Shown: positions 36,859 to 45,645 of the stretch, piece after piece
Numbering within the stretch: the stretch's first letter is position 1
How the letters are laid out: every line of letters starts with the position of its first letter
Assembly (NCBI RefSeq): GCF_014696435.1
Contig: NZ_JACJQG010000024.1
Coordinates: forward strand, 50,345 to 114,344
DNA length: 64,000 bases
Direction of reading: 5' to 3'
DNA from: Calothrix anomala FACHB-343
Lineage (GTDB): Bacteria; Cyanobacteriota; Cyanobacteriia; Cyanobacteriales; Nostocaceae
Notes under the pieces: model-generated
What the model was told of the DNA's origin: nothing
The model's input: the letters and a program-made list of their open reading frames with translations, nothing else
Databases searched by the model: none
Translations under genes and position numbers: made by a program

Positions 36859-37467
36859 TTAGTTGGTGACTAAGGGAGAAACCTGGTTCCAACTGCCAGA
36901 GAAAACAAAGGTTTCCAGGTTTTTGCGCTGGCGTGGCGCTAATTGTCGTTGTTGCAACTTTTCGGATAAGGTATTGACATCTCCTAAATAACCGAGAGCG
37001 ATCGCTGCTACAGCTTCATAACCTTCAGCTATGCCATAAACTTCTTTGGCTTTAGCTGCATCAAATCCCCCCATTTGGTGAATATATAGTCCTAATGCAG
37101 TAGCTTGGATTGCTAGAGTCGCAGAAGCTGCTCCCACATCATGAAAAGCATGTCTGTTTTCTGTACCGTTATGCTGAAAGTAAAGCTTGGCGACAGACAG
37201 CATCAGTACTGGAGCATTCTTTGCCCAATCTTGATTTGCTGGTACTAGGCAACTTAATAACCGTTCAAATTCCACCGGATTATCTTTAGTTGCAACTATA
37301 AAGCTCCAAGGTTGCTCATTAAAACAAGATGCAGCCCAAGAAGCAGCTTCTAAAACGGTACATAATTTTTCTGTTTCTACTGGTTGTTCAGAGAAAGCTA
37401 CAGGACTCCAACGCCGCAGCAGTAACTCTTCAACTGGATATTGGGTATTAGGTATGTTGTTGCTCAT
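36859..37467 (-). CDS. Nitroreductase family protein
   Basis: A 202-residue FMN-dependent nitroreductase-like protein. The N-terminal LLRRWSPVAFSEQPV (FMN phosphate-binding arginines), CFNEQPWSFIVAT, and the late LGLYIHQMGGFDA and AVAAIALGYLG blocks are typical. Members reduce nitro compounds, quinones or flavins, or act in dehalogenation; the physiological substrate is unknown. I choose ATG 37467 (MSNNIPNTQYP), since the open frame upstream to 37581 encodes unconserved residues. A hairpin formed around 36781-36816 (AGGCAGCA...TGCTGCCT) lies downstream. Confidence 0.88.
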   Translation of the reverse strand: MSNNIPNTQYPVEELLLRRWSPVAFSEQPVETEKLCTVLEAASWAASCFNEQPWSFIVATKDNPVEFERLLSCLVPANQDWAKNAPVLMLSVAKLYFQHNGTENRHAFHDVGAASATLAIQATALGLYIHQMGGFDAAKAKEVYGIAEGYEAVAAIALGYLGDVNTLSEKLQQRQLAPRQRKNLETFVFSGSWNQVSPLVTN

Positions 37468-37799
37468 CAGCCGGCCTTTTTTTGCACAGTCTTTATCATA
37501 CCTAAACGCAGCAGAACTTCGACACTTCGGTAAACTCAGTAACAAATAACCAATGACTATATGACTATTGAATATTGACAAATAATTTTTATCTTTCCCC
37601 CCAATAAGTTAAGAATAATTAGTTAAAAATTTTTTTAAAGTCTCCACTTGCTAAGAAGAGTTGCGGTATCATAAGTAAAGATGAGAATTAATTCGGTGAT
37701 AGTGTTTTTTGTTAGTATTGATTGGCTTTTTCCTTTTGGTATTTTCAGACTCTCTCCGAAATCTAAATCTCTACAAGTTGACGATTTTGGAGACATTCT
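37468..37799. other. Divergent region upstream of the nitroreductase and RRM genes
   Basis: A 332-base region with a short TGACTATATGACTATTG repeat at 37551-37575. It also contains the probable long 5' leader of the RRM gene (AT-rich, from about 37600). Long leaders are usual for cold-inducible cyanobacterial Rbp genes, but no specific element can be named. Confidence 0.35.
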
Positions 37800-38117
37800 A
37801 TGTCAGTTTATGTAGGTAACCTTTCTTACCAAGTTACAGAAGATGCACTGACTGCGGTTTTTGCAGAATATGGTTCTGTCAAGCGAGTTCAAATACCTAC
37901 CGACCGTGAAACAGGCCGTGTACGCGGCTTTGCTTTTGTGGAGATGAGTTCAGACACTGAAGAGACTGCTGCTATTGAAGCGCTCGATGGTGCTGAATGG
38001 ATGGGACGGGATCTCAAAGTTAATAAAGCCAAGCCCAAGGAAAGCAAAGGTTCCTTTGGTGGTGGTAATCGCGGTGGCTATGGCGGTGGCGGTGGAAACC
38101 GTGGCGGTCGCTACTAA
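37800..38117 (+). CDS. RRM RNA-binding protein with glycine-rich tail (Rbp type)
   Basis: A 105-residue protein with one RNA recognition motif (residues 1 to about 80). RNP2 is VYVGNLSY and RNP1 is RGFAFVEM, with the aromatic residues for base stacking intact. The tail from about residue 84 is Gly-rich (GGYGGGGGNRGGRY). Cyanobacterial Rbp proteins of this type are often cold-induced and act in mRNA binding or localisation. A clear hairpin terminator follows at 38190. It is a monocistronic gene. Confidence 0.95.
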   Translation: MSVYVGNLSYQVTEDALTAVFAEYGSVKRVQIPTDRETGRVRGFAFVEMSSDTEETAAIEALDGAEWMGRDLKVNKAKPKESKGSFGGGNRGGYGGGGGNRGGRY

Positions 38118-38189
38118 ATTACAGGGTTTATTAAAAAAAGTTTAGGGACTGTAATTTCATCAGTCCCACTAACTTTATTAAATTTTGTT

Positions 38190-38221
38190 AAAGCTCAAAC
38201 ATTGCTGTTTGAGCTTTTTTA
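38190..38221 (+). terminator. Rho-independent terminator of the RRM gene
   Basis: AAAGCTCAAAC pairs perfectly with GTTTGAGCTTT around ATTGCT, followed by TTTT. A weaker stem GGGACTG/CAGTCCC lies just before it (38146-38166). Confidence 0.88.
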
Positions 38222-38224
38222 ATA

Positions 38225-38327
38225 TTGGGCATTGGGCATTGGAACAATTTTGGATTTTGGATTTTGGATTTTAGATTGTATTTGAATCTAAAATCCAAAA
38301 TCTAAAATCTAAAATTCCTAGCCCCTA
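38225..38327. repeat. GGGCATT units and inverted TGGATTT/AAAATCC arrays
   Basis: Two GGGCATT units precede GGATTTT tandem units, and their inverse AAAATCC/AAAATCT units follow. Together they form a long imperfect hairpin (about 38250-38317) ending in CTAGCCCCTA, at the stop codon of the M3 peptidase gene. Confidence 0.8.
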
Positions 38328-40420
38328 CTTAAGCCATTGTGTCTCAACAAGGGAGCAGTACTAGGTTCCCGTCCCCGGAAGGTTGTAAATACTTCCATTG
38401 GGTGTTTGCTACCACCTAGCGCCAGGACTGTATCGCGGTAGCGTCTACCAGTATCTTTGATTGCTGCTTCGTTTTCTAGCCCTGCTTCTTCAAAGGCGGC
38501 AAAAGCATCTGCACTCAGGACTTCAGCCCATTTGTAACTGTAATAACCTGCCGCATAACCACCGCCAAAGATGTGACCGAAAGCACATAAAAAAGCATCT
38601 TCAGGGAGTGGAGGTAAGACTGTGGTAGTTTTGGCGATGCGGTGACGGACATCGCTGGGGGTTTCGTTACCACCGGGACGATAGCGTGAATGTAGTTCTA
38701 AATCTACACTGCTAAAGTGAAGTTGACGCAACATCCCGCTACCACTCATGTAATTGCGTGCGGCTATGAGCTTTTGATAATAATGTTCTGGTAAAGGTTC
38801 GCCTGTTTGGTAATGTTTCGCCATCCCAAATAAGGTGGGACGCTCATAACACCAGTTTTCCATGAATTGGCTGGGTAGTTCGACGGCATCCCATTCGACA
38901 TTATTTATACCTGCCGCCCCTGTATAATCCACTTTGGTAAGCATGTGGTGTAAACCATGTCCAAACTCGTGGAATAAGGTTTCTACTTCGTTGAAAGTCA
39001 TTAAGCTGGGCTGACCATCAATGGGGGGTGTTTGATTACAAACTAAGTAGGCGACTGGTAAGCGGATGCCAGTCACGCCATTTTCGACGATTTTACCGCG
39101 ATTAATGCAAACATCCATCCAAGCACCGCCGCGTTTTTCGGCAGGGCGACTGTAGGGATCGAGGTAAAAGTAAGCGATGGGCGCACCGGTTTCGTCAGCG
39201 ATTTGGAAGTAACGGACATCTTCATGCCATACTGGGGCTTGACCATCGGCGGGGGTGACGGTAACGCCAAATAAGCGATTTACTAAGCCAAATAAACCGT
39301 CGAGAACTTGAGGAAGGGGGAAGTAAGGACGTAATTCTTCGGCGGTAAAGTCAAATTTTGCTTCTCGCTGACGTTCCGCCCAAAAGCTAATATCCCAGTG
39401 TTTTAAATCTTCAGCTTCTTGTGCGCCTTTAGATAAAGCAAATTCTTTGAGTGCGGTTAAATCTTTGACGGCTGCATCATAACTTACCTGACGCAGTTCT
39501 TCTAGTAAAGCTTCCACGGCTTCGACATTAGGAGCCATTTTACTGGCTAGGCTCAATTCAGCAAAGTTATGGAAGCCGAGTAAACCGGCTAGTTCTTGAC
39601 GTAATTCTAAAATGCGCTCGATCAGGGGATTGTTATCTAAATCGCCAGAAGCAGCACGACTGATAAATGCTTTGTATAGCTGTTCGCGCAAATCGCGTCT
39701 GGTGCTATGCTGCATAAAAGGCCCGTAACTGGGGAAGTCTAAGGTGATGCGCCAAGGGCCATTTTCTGGTGTAGCGTTTTCTTCACCGGCAGCACGGGCG
39801 GCTTGGGCTGCTAGACTGAGTAAGCTTTGGGGTAAGCCGTCGATTTCTGCTTTAGTGGTGAGGGTTAAGCTAAAAGCTTTGGTAGCATCTAACACATGAT
39901 TAGAGAATTTGGTGGAAAGTTCTGCTAATTCTAGTTGAATGGCGTTGAAACGTTCTTTGGCTTCTCCTTCTAAGCCGACACCAGATAGTTCTGCGTCGCG
40001 AATTGCAGCTTCTACAATTCTTTGCTGTGCTGATTCTAAGGTGTTCCATTCAGCACTATTACGGAGAGATTTGAAAGCATTGTATAGAGGTTTGCTTTGT
40101 CCGAGCTTGGTGAAGAATTGAACGACATCTGGCTGTACTGCTTCGTAAGCTTCCCGGAGTTCGGGGCTATTTTTTACCCCCATTAAATGGTTGACTATTC
40201 CCCAAGTCCAAGATAAGCGTTCTGTGAGTTTATCTAAGGGTTCTACTAAACTGCTCCAAGTTGGCTGTACATTAGTTTCTAAGTTGGCAAGTTCTGTATC
40301 TAGTTCTGTAACGAGCTGCTGAAAGGCTGGTACTACTTGCTCTGGTTTAATTTCTGTAAAGGGAGGTAAGCCAGTACCTTTAAGTAGGGGATTTTGGGAA
40401 ATAATAGCGTTTGCATTCAT
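38318..40420 (-). CDS. prlC: Oligopeptidase A-like M3 metallopeptidase
   Basis: A 700-residue zinc endopeptidase of family M3 (oligopeptidase A/PrlC, dipeptidyl carboxypeptidase Dcp relatives) that degrades short peptides in the cytoplasm, including cleaved signal peptides. The zinc site HEFGHGLHH has H484, E485 and H488, with the third ligand expected in the downstream ELPSQFMENW helix (E of VELPSQ). The last residues RHNGLSRG are partly coded by CTAGCCCCTA repeat sequence. The length is normal. ATG 40420 begins the family-like sequence NPLLKGTGLPPF after 10 residues. Confidence 0.93.
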   Translation of the reverse strand: MNANAIISQNPLLKGTGLPPFTEIKPEQVVPAFQQLVTELDTELANLETNVQPTWSSLVEPLDKLTERLSWTWGIVNHLMGVKNSPELREAYEAVQPDVVQFFTKLGQSKPLYNAFKSLRNSAEWNTLESAQQRIVEAAIRDAELSGVGLEGEAKERFNAIQLELAELSTKFSNHVLDATKAFSLTLTTKAEIDGLPQSLLSLAAQAARAAGEENATPENGPWRITLDFPSYGPFMQHSTRRDLREQLYKAFISRAASGDLDNNPLIERILELRQELAGLLGFHNFAELSLASKMAPNVEAVEALLEELRQVSYDAAVKDLTALKEFALSKGAQEAEDLKHWDISFWAERQREAKFDFTAEELRPYFPLPQVLDGLFGLVNRLFGVTVTPADGQAPVWHEDVRYFQIADETGAPIAYFYLDPYSRPAEKRGGAWMDVCINRGKIVENGVTGIRLPVAYLVCNQTPPIDGQPSLMTFNEVETLFHEFGHGLHHMLTKVDYTGAAGINNVEWDAVELPSQFMENWCYERPTLFGMAKHYQTGEPLPEHYYQKLIAARNYMSGSGMLRQLHFSSVDLELHSRYRPGGNETPSDVRHRIAKTTTVLPPLPEDAFLCAFGHIFGGGYAAGYYSYKWAEVLSADAFAAFEEAGLENEAAIKDTGRRYRDTVLALGGSKHPMEVFTTFRGREPSTAPLLRHNGLSRG

Positions 40421-40567
40421 GATGATGTGTGAGCGGCGATCGCTTTGACTCGATAATGATTTTTGGTTATATATTTTCTAATGTAACGATCGCTGTGCCA
40501 TTTCGGGGCTAATCCTAGAGATTACAGCTTGTATCATCTGGAGAGCGATCGCTACATTTACAAGATG

Positions 40568-40792
40568 CTATTGTTCTGGTAGTTGAGCCGGTGATTGACT
40601 ATTTACCTCTGGTAACGGTAAGTCAATCCCACGGCTAGTAGGAGAAGCATCAATAATGACTGTGAAGTTGAAAGGTGTCACCTGTAGAGAAACTTTCCCG
40701 TCAAACCCCAGTAGCATCGCTAACAAACTAGCCAACAAAGCAGTATAAAGAAAAATCCAAACATTATTTTGTGGGCGATTCACAGAGTTCAT
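40568..40792 (-). CDS. Small membrane-anchored protein of unknown function
   Basis: A 74-residue protein with one N-terminal membrane helix (residues about 11-29, VWIFLYTALLASLLAMLLG) and a polar C-terminus rich in P, S and Q. The segment GKVSLQVTPFNFTVIIDAS looks like a short beta region. No family is recognised. ATG 40792 gives a sensible signal-anchor. Confidence 0.55.
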   Translation of the reverse strand: MNSVNRPQNNVWIFLYTALLASLLAMLLGFDGKVSLQVTPFNFTVIIDASPTSRGIDLPLPEVNSQSPAQLPEQ

Positions 40793-40912
40793 CCTTTTGA
40801 TTGAGTAGGTGTGTGAATCCCTACGCCCAAGTTATGAGAGGAAAAAGCCAACAGTGAAACGGTCAAAGCCGATGGCTGAGTGATAAAATATGAATAGAGA
40901 AAAAATTAGTCG

Positions 40913-40953
40913 GCTCGAATCCTGTGATTCTTAACTTGGGTTCGGGCTTTTTC
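40913..40953 (+). terminator. Strong hairpin terminator without an upstream plus-strand gene
   Basis: GCTCGAATCC pairs over all 10 positions (two G-U) with GGGTTCGGGC around TGTGATTCTTAACTT, followed by TTTTTC. On the minus strand the two G-U pairs would become A-C mismatches, so the plus strand is the better terminator. No plus-strand gene precedes it, suggesting a short unannotated RNA. It could instead be the terminator of the minus-strand gene ending at 41086. Confidence 0.6.
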
Positions 40954-41085
40954 ATTAGCGATGGGGAAGTTATCCCGAATCGCTAAAAACGTTAATTTTT
41001 GGGTAAATTTTTCCCATAATAGAGATTTTGTGCATATTTTCAACATGACCCTGATGTGAGATGTAGTAGATGCATAGGGTTGAGA

Positions 41086-41562
41086 TTAGCGATCGCTTGC
41101 GGCAGAATAAACTTGATTTTGTGTCAGTATCCAGGTTTGTAGCCGATCAATTAGCTCATTTTCAGTTTTTGCATGGTATCCCATGACTTCAATACCTTGA
41201 ATGAGGGTACTTTGCTCAAGCTGATTACCATGTAAGGATTTGCTCCAAGAACTAATGGTATTGACTGCGAATCTTATCTCCCCCACTAAACTCAAAAGCG
41301 ACTGACTAGCAGCTGCGGAAACAAAACGCCTGTTGAGTAATTCATCTAGAAGTAGGCTTTGGATATGAGCGTTCTCCTCAATAAATTCCAAGGCGATACG
41401 TTTCTTCTTTTGATCCAGCCTCACTCGACTTAAAAGGATTAAAGCGGAGTTGATGTTATTCAGGGTAACTCTGAATTTGTCACAAATTAGACAATTAAGT
41501 TCATTTAAGCGCTCATTTGGCGGTTTTAGGTATGCCTTATGGCTGATTTTGCTGTTGCTCAT
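41086..41562 (-). CDS. Unknown protein with a possible degenerate histidine-kinase DHp helix
   Basis: A 158-residue, mostly helical protein. The segment DKFRVTLNNINSALILLSR lines up by eye with the H-box of sensor kinases (SHEFRTPLNNI...), but the phosphoacceptor histidine position holds D or C. After about residue 60, helical stretches EENAHIQSLLLDELLNRRF and SLVGEIRFAVNTIS continue. It could be a phosphotransfer or dimerisation protein, or the likeness may be chance. The start at ATG 41562 is the only good candidate. Confidence 0.5.
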   Translation of the reverse strand: MSNSKISHKAYLKPPNERLNELNCLICDKFRVTLNNINSALILLSRVRLDQKKKRIALEFIEENAHIQSLLLDELLNRRFVSAAASQSLLSLVGEIRFAVNTISSWSKSLHGNQLEQSTLIQGIEVMGYHAKTENELIDRLQTWILTQNQVYSAASDR

Positions 41563-42206
41563 AAGATGTATTTGAGAATAAGCGGTAGTGAGGTTAGGAA
41601 AATATCGGTAATGAGCGGTTATTTGCCATCTTCAAACCTTTTATAAAGAACTGCTACTATCTGGAGATGGAAAAAATTTAAATTGCAACTTCTATCTTGA
41701 GGAAGAGAAGCTAGAAATAGAAGCTAACAAAACACGGAAATTTATTGCTGAGAAATGATTTTGTCAGTAATGAGAGATACATGATTTTTTGTTGATGCTA
41801 TGTATTACTCACAATCAATAGCAATTTGCTTTGATGTAGCGAAATTATTGACTTTGGGTAGAAACTAGAAACACAGCAGCCGGGATCAATATCAAATAGG
41901 AGTTATCCAGCTTTGAGGATGTTAATCAAGGGTGGTAAGTATCGTCACCCCATCAGGTACATCTTTGTAAAGTAACAATAAAACTCAGATGGAAAATGAT
42001 GAATAGCTAGTATTATAAGTATTTGTACGGTAAAATACATTTGAAAATATCTGGAAATGTCTATAAAAGCTGAAAAAATAGACAAAACAGAAAATTTGAG
42101 TCATCAATTATCTAATCTTTTAGCGATGATTGTTTTAATATTTGCCCGCTCCATTGGCTCTAGTTTCTAGAGGGTGCAAAAATTATCCAGAAGTAGAGGA
42201 TAGGAA
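41563..42206. other. Intergenic region before the NACHT gene
   Basis: 644 bases, AT-rich, divergent. No repeat array, RNA gene or convincing coding frame is seen. An AGTAGAGGATAGGAA stretch gives the NACHT gene a purine-rich ribosome-binding region. Confidence 0.35.
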
Positions 42207-44741
42207 ATGACAGCAATCATCATCGTGCAAGAGATTTGGGAAAAATTAAAGCAAGCTTATATAGAAAAGTTTGGCGGTTCGCCTAAACTACTGATTACTG
42301 AACTGAATAATGTTTATCGAGATAAAACTAACAGTACTAAAGATGTCATCTCCGATAAAACTATTCGCAATTTTTTTAATAGTAGCGAACCCATCAAGAT
42401 GCAAGAGAAGAACTTGAATTTCTTGTGCGGTGTATTATTGGGTTACGAAAGTTATCAAGAAGCGTTAAGACAACAAGCTGCTGTAGAGAAAGGCAAAACA
42501 GTAGATGTTGAGGTGAAGACAGATTGGATTGCAGAATACCAAGAATATATTCAGGTAAAATGCAACAATATGAAAGTGCTGTCAATGACTCAGCCAGTAC
42601 AACTTAATAGCATTTACACCAATGTCAAAGTTCTGGAAACGGTTCCAGCTAAACACCAAAAAACAATTGAAGATTTACGCCTGAATTTATCCAACGAAAA
42701 TCTCAAATTTAGTCGGCTGAATTATCGAGTGCGTCATGACGATATTTTAGCTTTTGATGCAGTCAAAAAATATCGCAAGCTGTTGGTTTGGGGTAGCCCT
42801 GGTGCAGGTAAGACGACATTTTTAAAACATCTAGCAACATCGGCTAGGGATTTAGAAAATCAACCCCTACCAATTTGGATTTCTTTAAAAGCATTTGCAG
42901 ATGTAGAAAATCAACCCAATTTGATTGATTTTATTGAAAAAGATTTTATCAAATTTGTGACTCAGCCAGCAGAAATTGTACAGCAGTTGCTCAAATTAGG
43001 GCGCTGTTTGATTTTGTTAGATGGCTTAGATGAAGTTGCAGAAACCCAAAGCGATCGCATTTATCGCCAAATTCATAGTTTTGTCGAGCAATATCCCAAA
43101 AATATCTTTGTTTTAACTTGTCGTTCTGGTGCGGTAGATTATATATTTGAGCATTTTACCGAAGTAGAAATCGCAGATTTTAAAGAACCACAAGTTAAGG
43201 AATTTGTCAGACAATGGTTTAAACTGTGCCAGGAACCAGCGTTAGCAGCTAAATTTTTAGGAGAATTAGAAAAGAATAGTTCTATTAAAGAGCTAACCAC
43301 AAGTCCGTTGCTGTTGACTATGTTATGTTTGGTATTTCAAGATAACTATGAGTTTCCGAGAAATCGCTACTTATTGACTGAAGATGCGGTGAATATTCTG
43401 TTACGCAAATGGGATGCTAGCAGACGCATAGATAGAAATGCAGTTAATAAATTTAATTTACCATATCAGCGCAAAGTCAACTTACTAAGTCAAATAGCTT
43501 ATCAAGCTTTTAACCAAGAACCACAACAGTATTTTTGGTTGCAACGAGAGTTAGAAACCTTAATTGAGGATTATTTAGACAATTTTCTAGAAATTCCGCC
43601 AGAAACTTTGGCGGAGGAAAGTCAGGAGATTTTAAAAGCGATTGAAACTAATCATGGCTTATTGATTAAACAATCCCAAGATGTTTACTCTTTTTCGCAT
43701 CTGACATTTCAAGAATATTTTGTAGCGCATCATGTAGTAGAAAGCAGAAATCAAGCGACGTTAAATGAAGTGATACAACAACATTTAACAAAGCGTCAGT
43801 GGCGAGAAGTATTTTTGATGATTGCGGGAAGATTGGCGAATACTGATGATTTTTTTAAATTGATGTTTCGCCAAATTAATCTGCTAGTCGTGGAAAACAA
43901 GGTTTTACAAGATATGTTAATTTGGCTAGATAATGTCACTACCTTACATGGTGTCAAATCTAGTTCTTGGCGGGCTTTTTATTTGTTTGTCGATCAGGTA
44001 TTTGAATTATATAGTAATTTACAGTCAAAGATTGATTACCATTTAGCGCAAGAACTAGCTGTTAGTTTAAGAGAAATCAATAAAGAAAGAAAATCTATAC
44101 ATCCTCGTTCTTTACTATCGGATTTTGCGTTTGATTTGGTTGATTACCATGCCCATATAGTAGATACAAAAACTCAAGAAAAAGGCTTTGAATCGCAAAA
44201 CTTAAGTCCTTTGTTAAAGCAAGAACTTCCGGCTAGCGAGCAAATTGTCACAAAACCGCAACTGCGAACAGAAGTTAGTTTAATTGATAAAAATAGTGGC
44301 GTAATTTGTATTACTAAACCAGCACAAGAAAATATTCAGTCAGAATCGCAACAAATACAACCAAATTACTCGCTGGCGCAAGTTCATCATTGTAGCGAAT
44401 ATGCAGAGGAACCGGGTAATTATATCAATGAAGATTTAGCAGAGTTTCTCGTTTTTTTAAAAGAAAGTCGCCCAGATGAGCAAGCACCAGAATCAGATTG
44501 GTTAGACTGGGCGAATAGATTGCGATCGGCTATGCGTTTATATTTAGATATTGGTTGGAATGATGTGATATTTACTGAAGATGAAATTAAGATTTTAAAA
44601 GATTATTTTTACGCTAATATTCTGCTGCTTAAATGTATTCACAGCGATAGTTACTTGACTAAAGATTTACGCAATCAAATTATTGACCATTTGTTGTTGC
44701 CTAGTCAACGTATTCCTGCAGCTTTGTTGACTGTTGGTTGA
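42207..44741 (+). CDS. NACHT-domain NTPase (bacterial NLR-like)
   Basis: An 844-residue STAND NTPase. N-terminal about 110 residues: a helical domain with SDKTIRNFF and LNFLCGVLLGYESYQEAL, a form I associate with cyanobacterial NACHT proteins. NACHT core: Walker A GSPGAGKTT (196-204, K202), Walker B LILLDGLDE (D272, D275, E276), then FVLTCRSG and the ELTTSPLLLTMLCLVF and FSHLTFQEYFVA helical motifs. C-terminal about 250 residues are helical, with no leucine-rich, TPR or WD repeats. Some bacterial NACHT proteins are antiphage factors and others are regulators, so the role is inferred. A cluster of mobile repeats follows its stop codon. Confidence 0.92.
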   Translation: MTAIIIVQEIWEKLKQAYIEKFGGSPKLLITELNNVYRDKTNSTKDVISDKTIRNFFNSSEPIKMQEKNLNFLCGVLLGYESYQEALRQQAAVEKGKTVDVEVKTDWIAEYQEYIQVKCNNMKVLSMTQPVQLNSIYTNVKVLETVPAKHQKTIEDLRLNLSNENLKFSRLNYRVRHDDILAFDAVKKYRKLLVWGSPGAGKTTFLKHLATSARDLENQPLPIWISLKAFADVENQPNLIDFIEKDFIKFVTQPAEIVQQLLKLGRCLILLDGLDEVAETQSDRIYRQIHSFVEQYPKNIFVLTCRSGAVDYIFEHFTEVEIADFKEPQVKEFVRQWFKLCQEPALAAKFLGELEKNSSIKELTTSPLLLTMLCLVFQDNYEFPRNRYLLTEDAVNILLRKWDASRRIDRNAVNKFNLPYQRKVNLLSQIAYQAFNQEPQQYFWLQRELETLIEDYLDNFLEIPPETLAEESQEILKAIETNHGLLIKQSQDVYSFSHLTFQEYFVAHHVVESRNQATLNEVIQQHLTKRQWREVFLMIAGRLANTDDFFKLMFRQINLLVVENKVLQDMLIWLDNVTTLHGVKSSSWRAFYLFVDQVFELYSNLQSKIDYHLAQELAVSLREINKERKSIHPRSLLSDFAFDLVDYHAHIVDTKTQEKGFESQNLSPLLKQELPASEQIVTKPQLRTEVSLIDKNSGVICITKPAQENIQSESQQIQPNYSLAQVHHCSEYAEEPGNYINEDLAEFLVFLKESRPDEQAPESDWLDWANRLRSAMRLYLDIGWNDVIFTEDEIKILKDYFYANILLLKCIHSDSYLTKDLRNQIIDHLLLPSQRIPAALLTVG

Positions 44742-44773
44742 GGGTTGAAAAGGTAGTCAATAGTCAATAGTCA

Positions 44774-44936
44774 GAGGTTGTTTGAAAAGTGGTTGGCTGT
44801 GATTTTAGATACTAGTCGATCCCCCCTAACCCCCCTTAAAAAAGGGGGGAAAAGAATCAAAGTCCCCCTTTTTAAGGAGGATTTAGGGGGATCTCAAACT
44901 TTTGGCTCCTAACAAGAAGACTTTTAAAACATCCTC
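44774..44936. mobile_element. 163-bp MITE with IS5-type ends and TCA target duplication
   Basis: Terminal inverted repeats GAGGTTGTTTGAAAAGT and (inverse of the right end) GAGGATGTTTTAAAAGT match at 15 of 17 positions. TCA flanks both sides (44771-44773 and 44937-44939). The surroundings are GTCAATA repeats, so the pre-insertion sequence can be reconstructed as an uninterrupted array. The interior is a second palindrome (44818-44893) with GATCCCCC ends. The left repeat is nearly identical to the end of the IS at 63895. Confidence 0.88.
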
Positions 44937-44953
44937 TCAATAGTCAATAGTCA

Positions 44954-45016
44954 GTAGGGGCGGGTTTATTGAGAATTATCGTTGATCGGTGAGGATATTT
45001 GTGAACCCGCCCGTAC
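44954..45016. repeat. GTAGGGGCGGGTT palindromic repeat
   Basis: GTAGGGGCGGGTTTA at the left and TGAACCCGCCCGTAC at the right form an imperfect inverted repeat around an AT-rich centre. It belongs to the same family as the outer palindromes at 16337 and 53751, here without the nested TGTCAACTTAA element. Confidence 0.75.
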
Positions 45017-45087
45017 AGTTGTCAATAGTCAAGGCGATTTTTAAGACAGATGAACGCGAGAAAATCTTATTTAATTTATCAGCTTAT

Positions 45088-45215
45088 CCCGAAATCCCGC
45101 CGTCACCCTGAAGGGTGCGGCTAATTGTACAAAGCCTACCTTTGTAGGCTGAAGAAATTTAGGCTGCGTAGGTGGGTTTTGTAACTTTAGCTCCAGGCTT
45201 TGAGGGTGTGGGTGT
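45088..45215. repeat. Composite structured repeat, copy 3
   Basis: Modules in order: GCCGTCACCCTGAAGGGTGC hairpin, AAAGCCTACCTTTGTAGGCT hairpin, TAGGCTGCGTAGGTGGG, then CTTTGAGGGTGTGGGTG. The same order, with variations, occurs at 24508 and partly at 22606. The following sequence to 45348 is unremarkable. Confidence 0.75.
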
Positions 45216-45348
45216 TATTTTGGGTGAACGAGAGGATTTTTTGAGCGCAATTTCGCAAATGCTTATGCTGCCGAATTATGCAGGTTCGTTACCGCTAGTT
45301 GCCGGAATTTACCATTTAATACTATGATATTCAGATACATTACAGCAG

Positions 45349-45567
45349 TTGCAACAATTGCTACTCTTTATGGAACAGCAGATTCAAAAAGTATGTCAGC
45401 AGAAACTAGGTGGAAAGTGGAAAGACGGCTGTTGTACCGATAATCCACCAGTAGATCATATTTCTTTCCCGTCTAATGCGATCGCATCTGCAGAGCAATA
45501 TCCCATAGCCTCAACTGAGTCACAAACAGACTCACCAGCAGCGAATACAGTGTTAATTCAGGATTAG
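45349..45567 (+). CDS. Possible small protein of unknown function
   Basis: A frame of 72 codons beginning with TTG 45349; ATG 45370 gives 65 residues. It has three cysteines (VCQQK and DGCCTD) and a polar Ser/Thr-rich second half. No family is recognised and codon use is only weakly coding-like. It is flanked by repeats, so expression is uncertain. Confidence 0.3.
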   Translation: MQQLLLFMEQQIQKVCQQKLGGKWKDGCCTDNPPVDHISFPSNAIASAEQYPIASTESQTDSPAANTVLIQD

Positions 45568-45576
45568 CTAGAAACT

Positions 45577-45645
45577 TCGTAATTCGTAATTCGTAATTCG
45601 TAATTCGTAATTAAGAATTTATCAGTCAACCGTCAACCGTCAACA
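45577..45645. repeat. CGTAATT array and GTCAACC units
   Basis: Five CGTAATT heptamers (45578-45613), then three CAACCGT units up to the menD stop codon. Confidence 0.88.

Noticed and set aside
40911-40948. tRNA-like GGCTCGAATCC sequence
   Set aside because: It resembles a T-loop only superficially; no acceptor, D or anticodon arms can be formed. The stem is better explained as a terminator.
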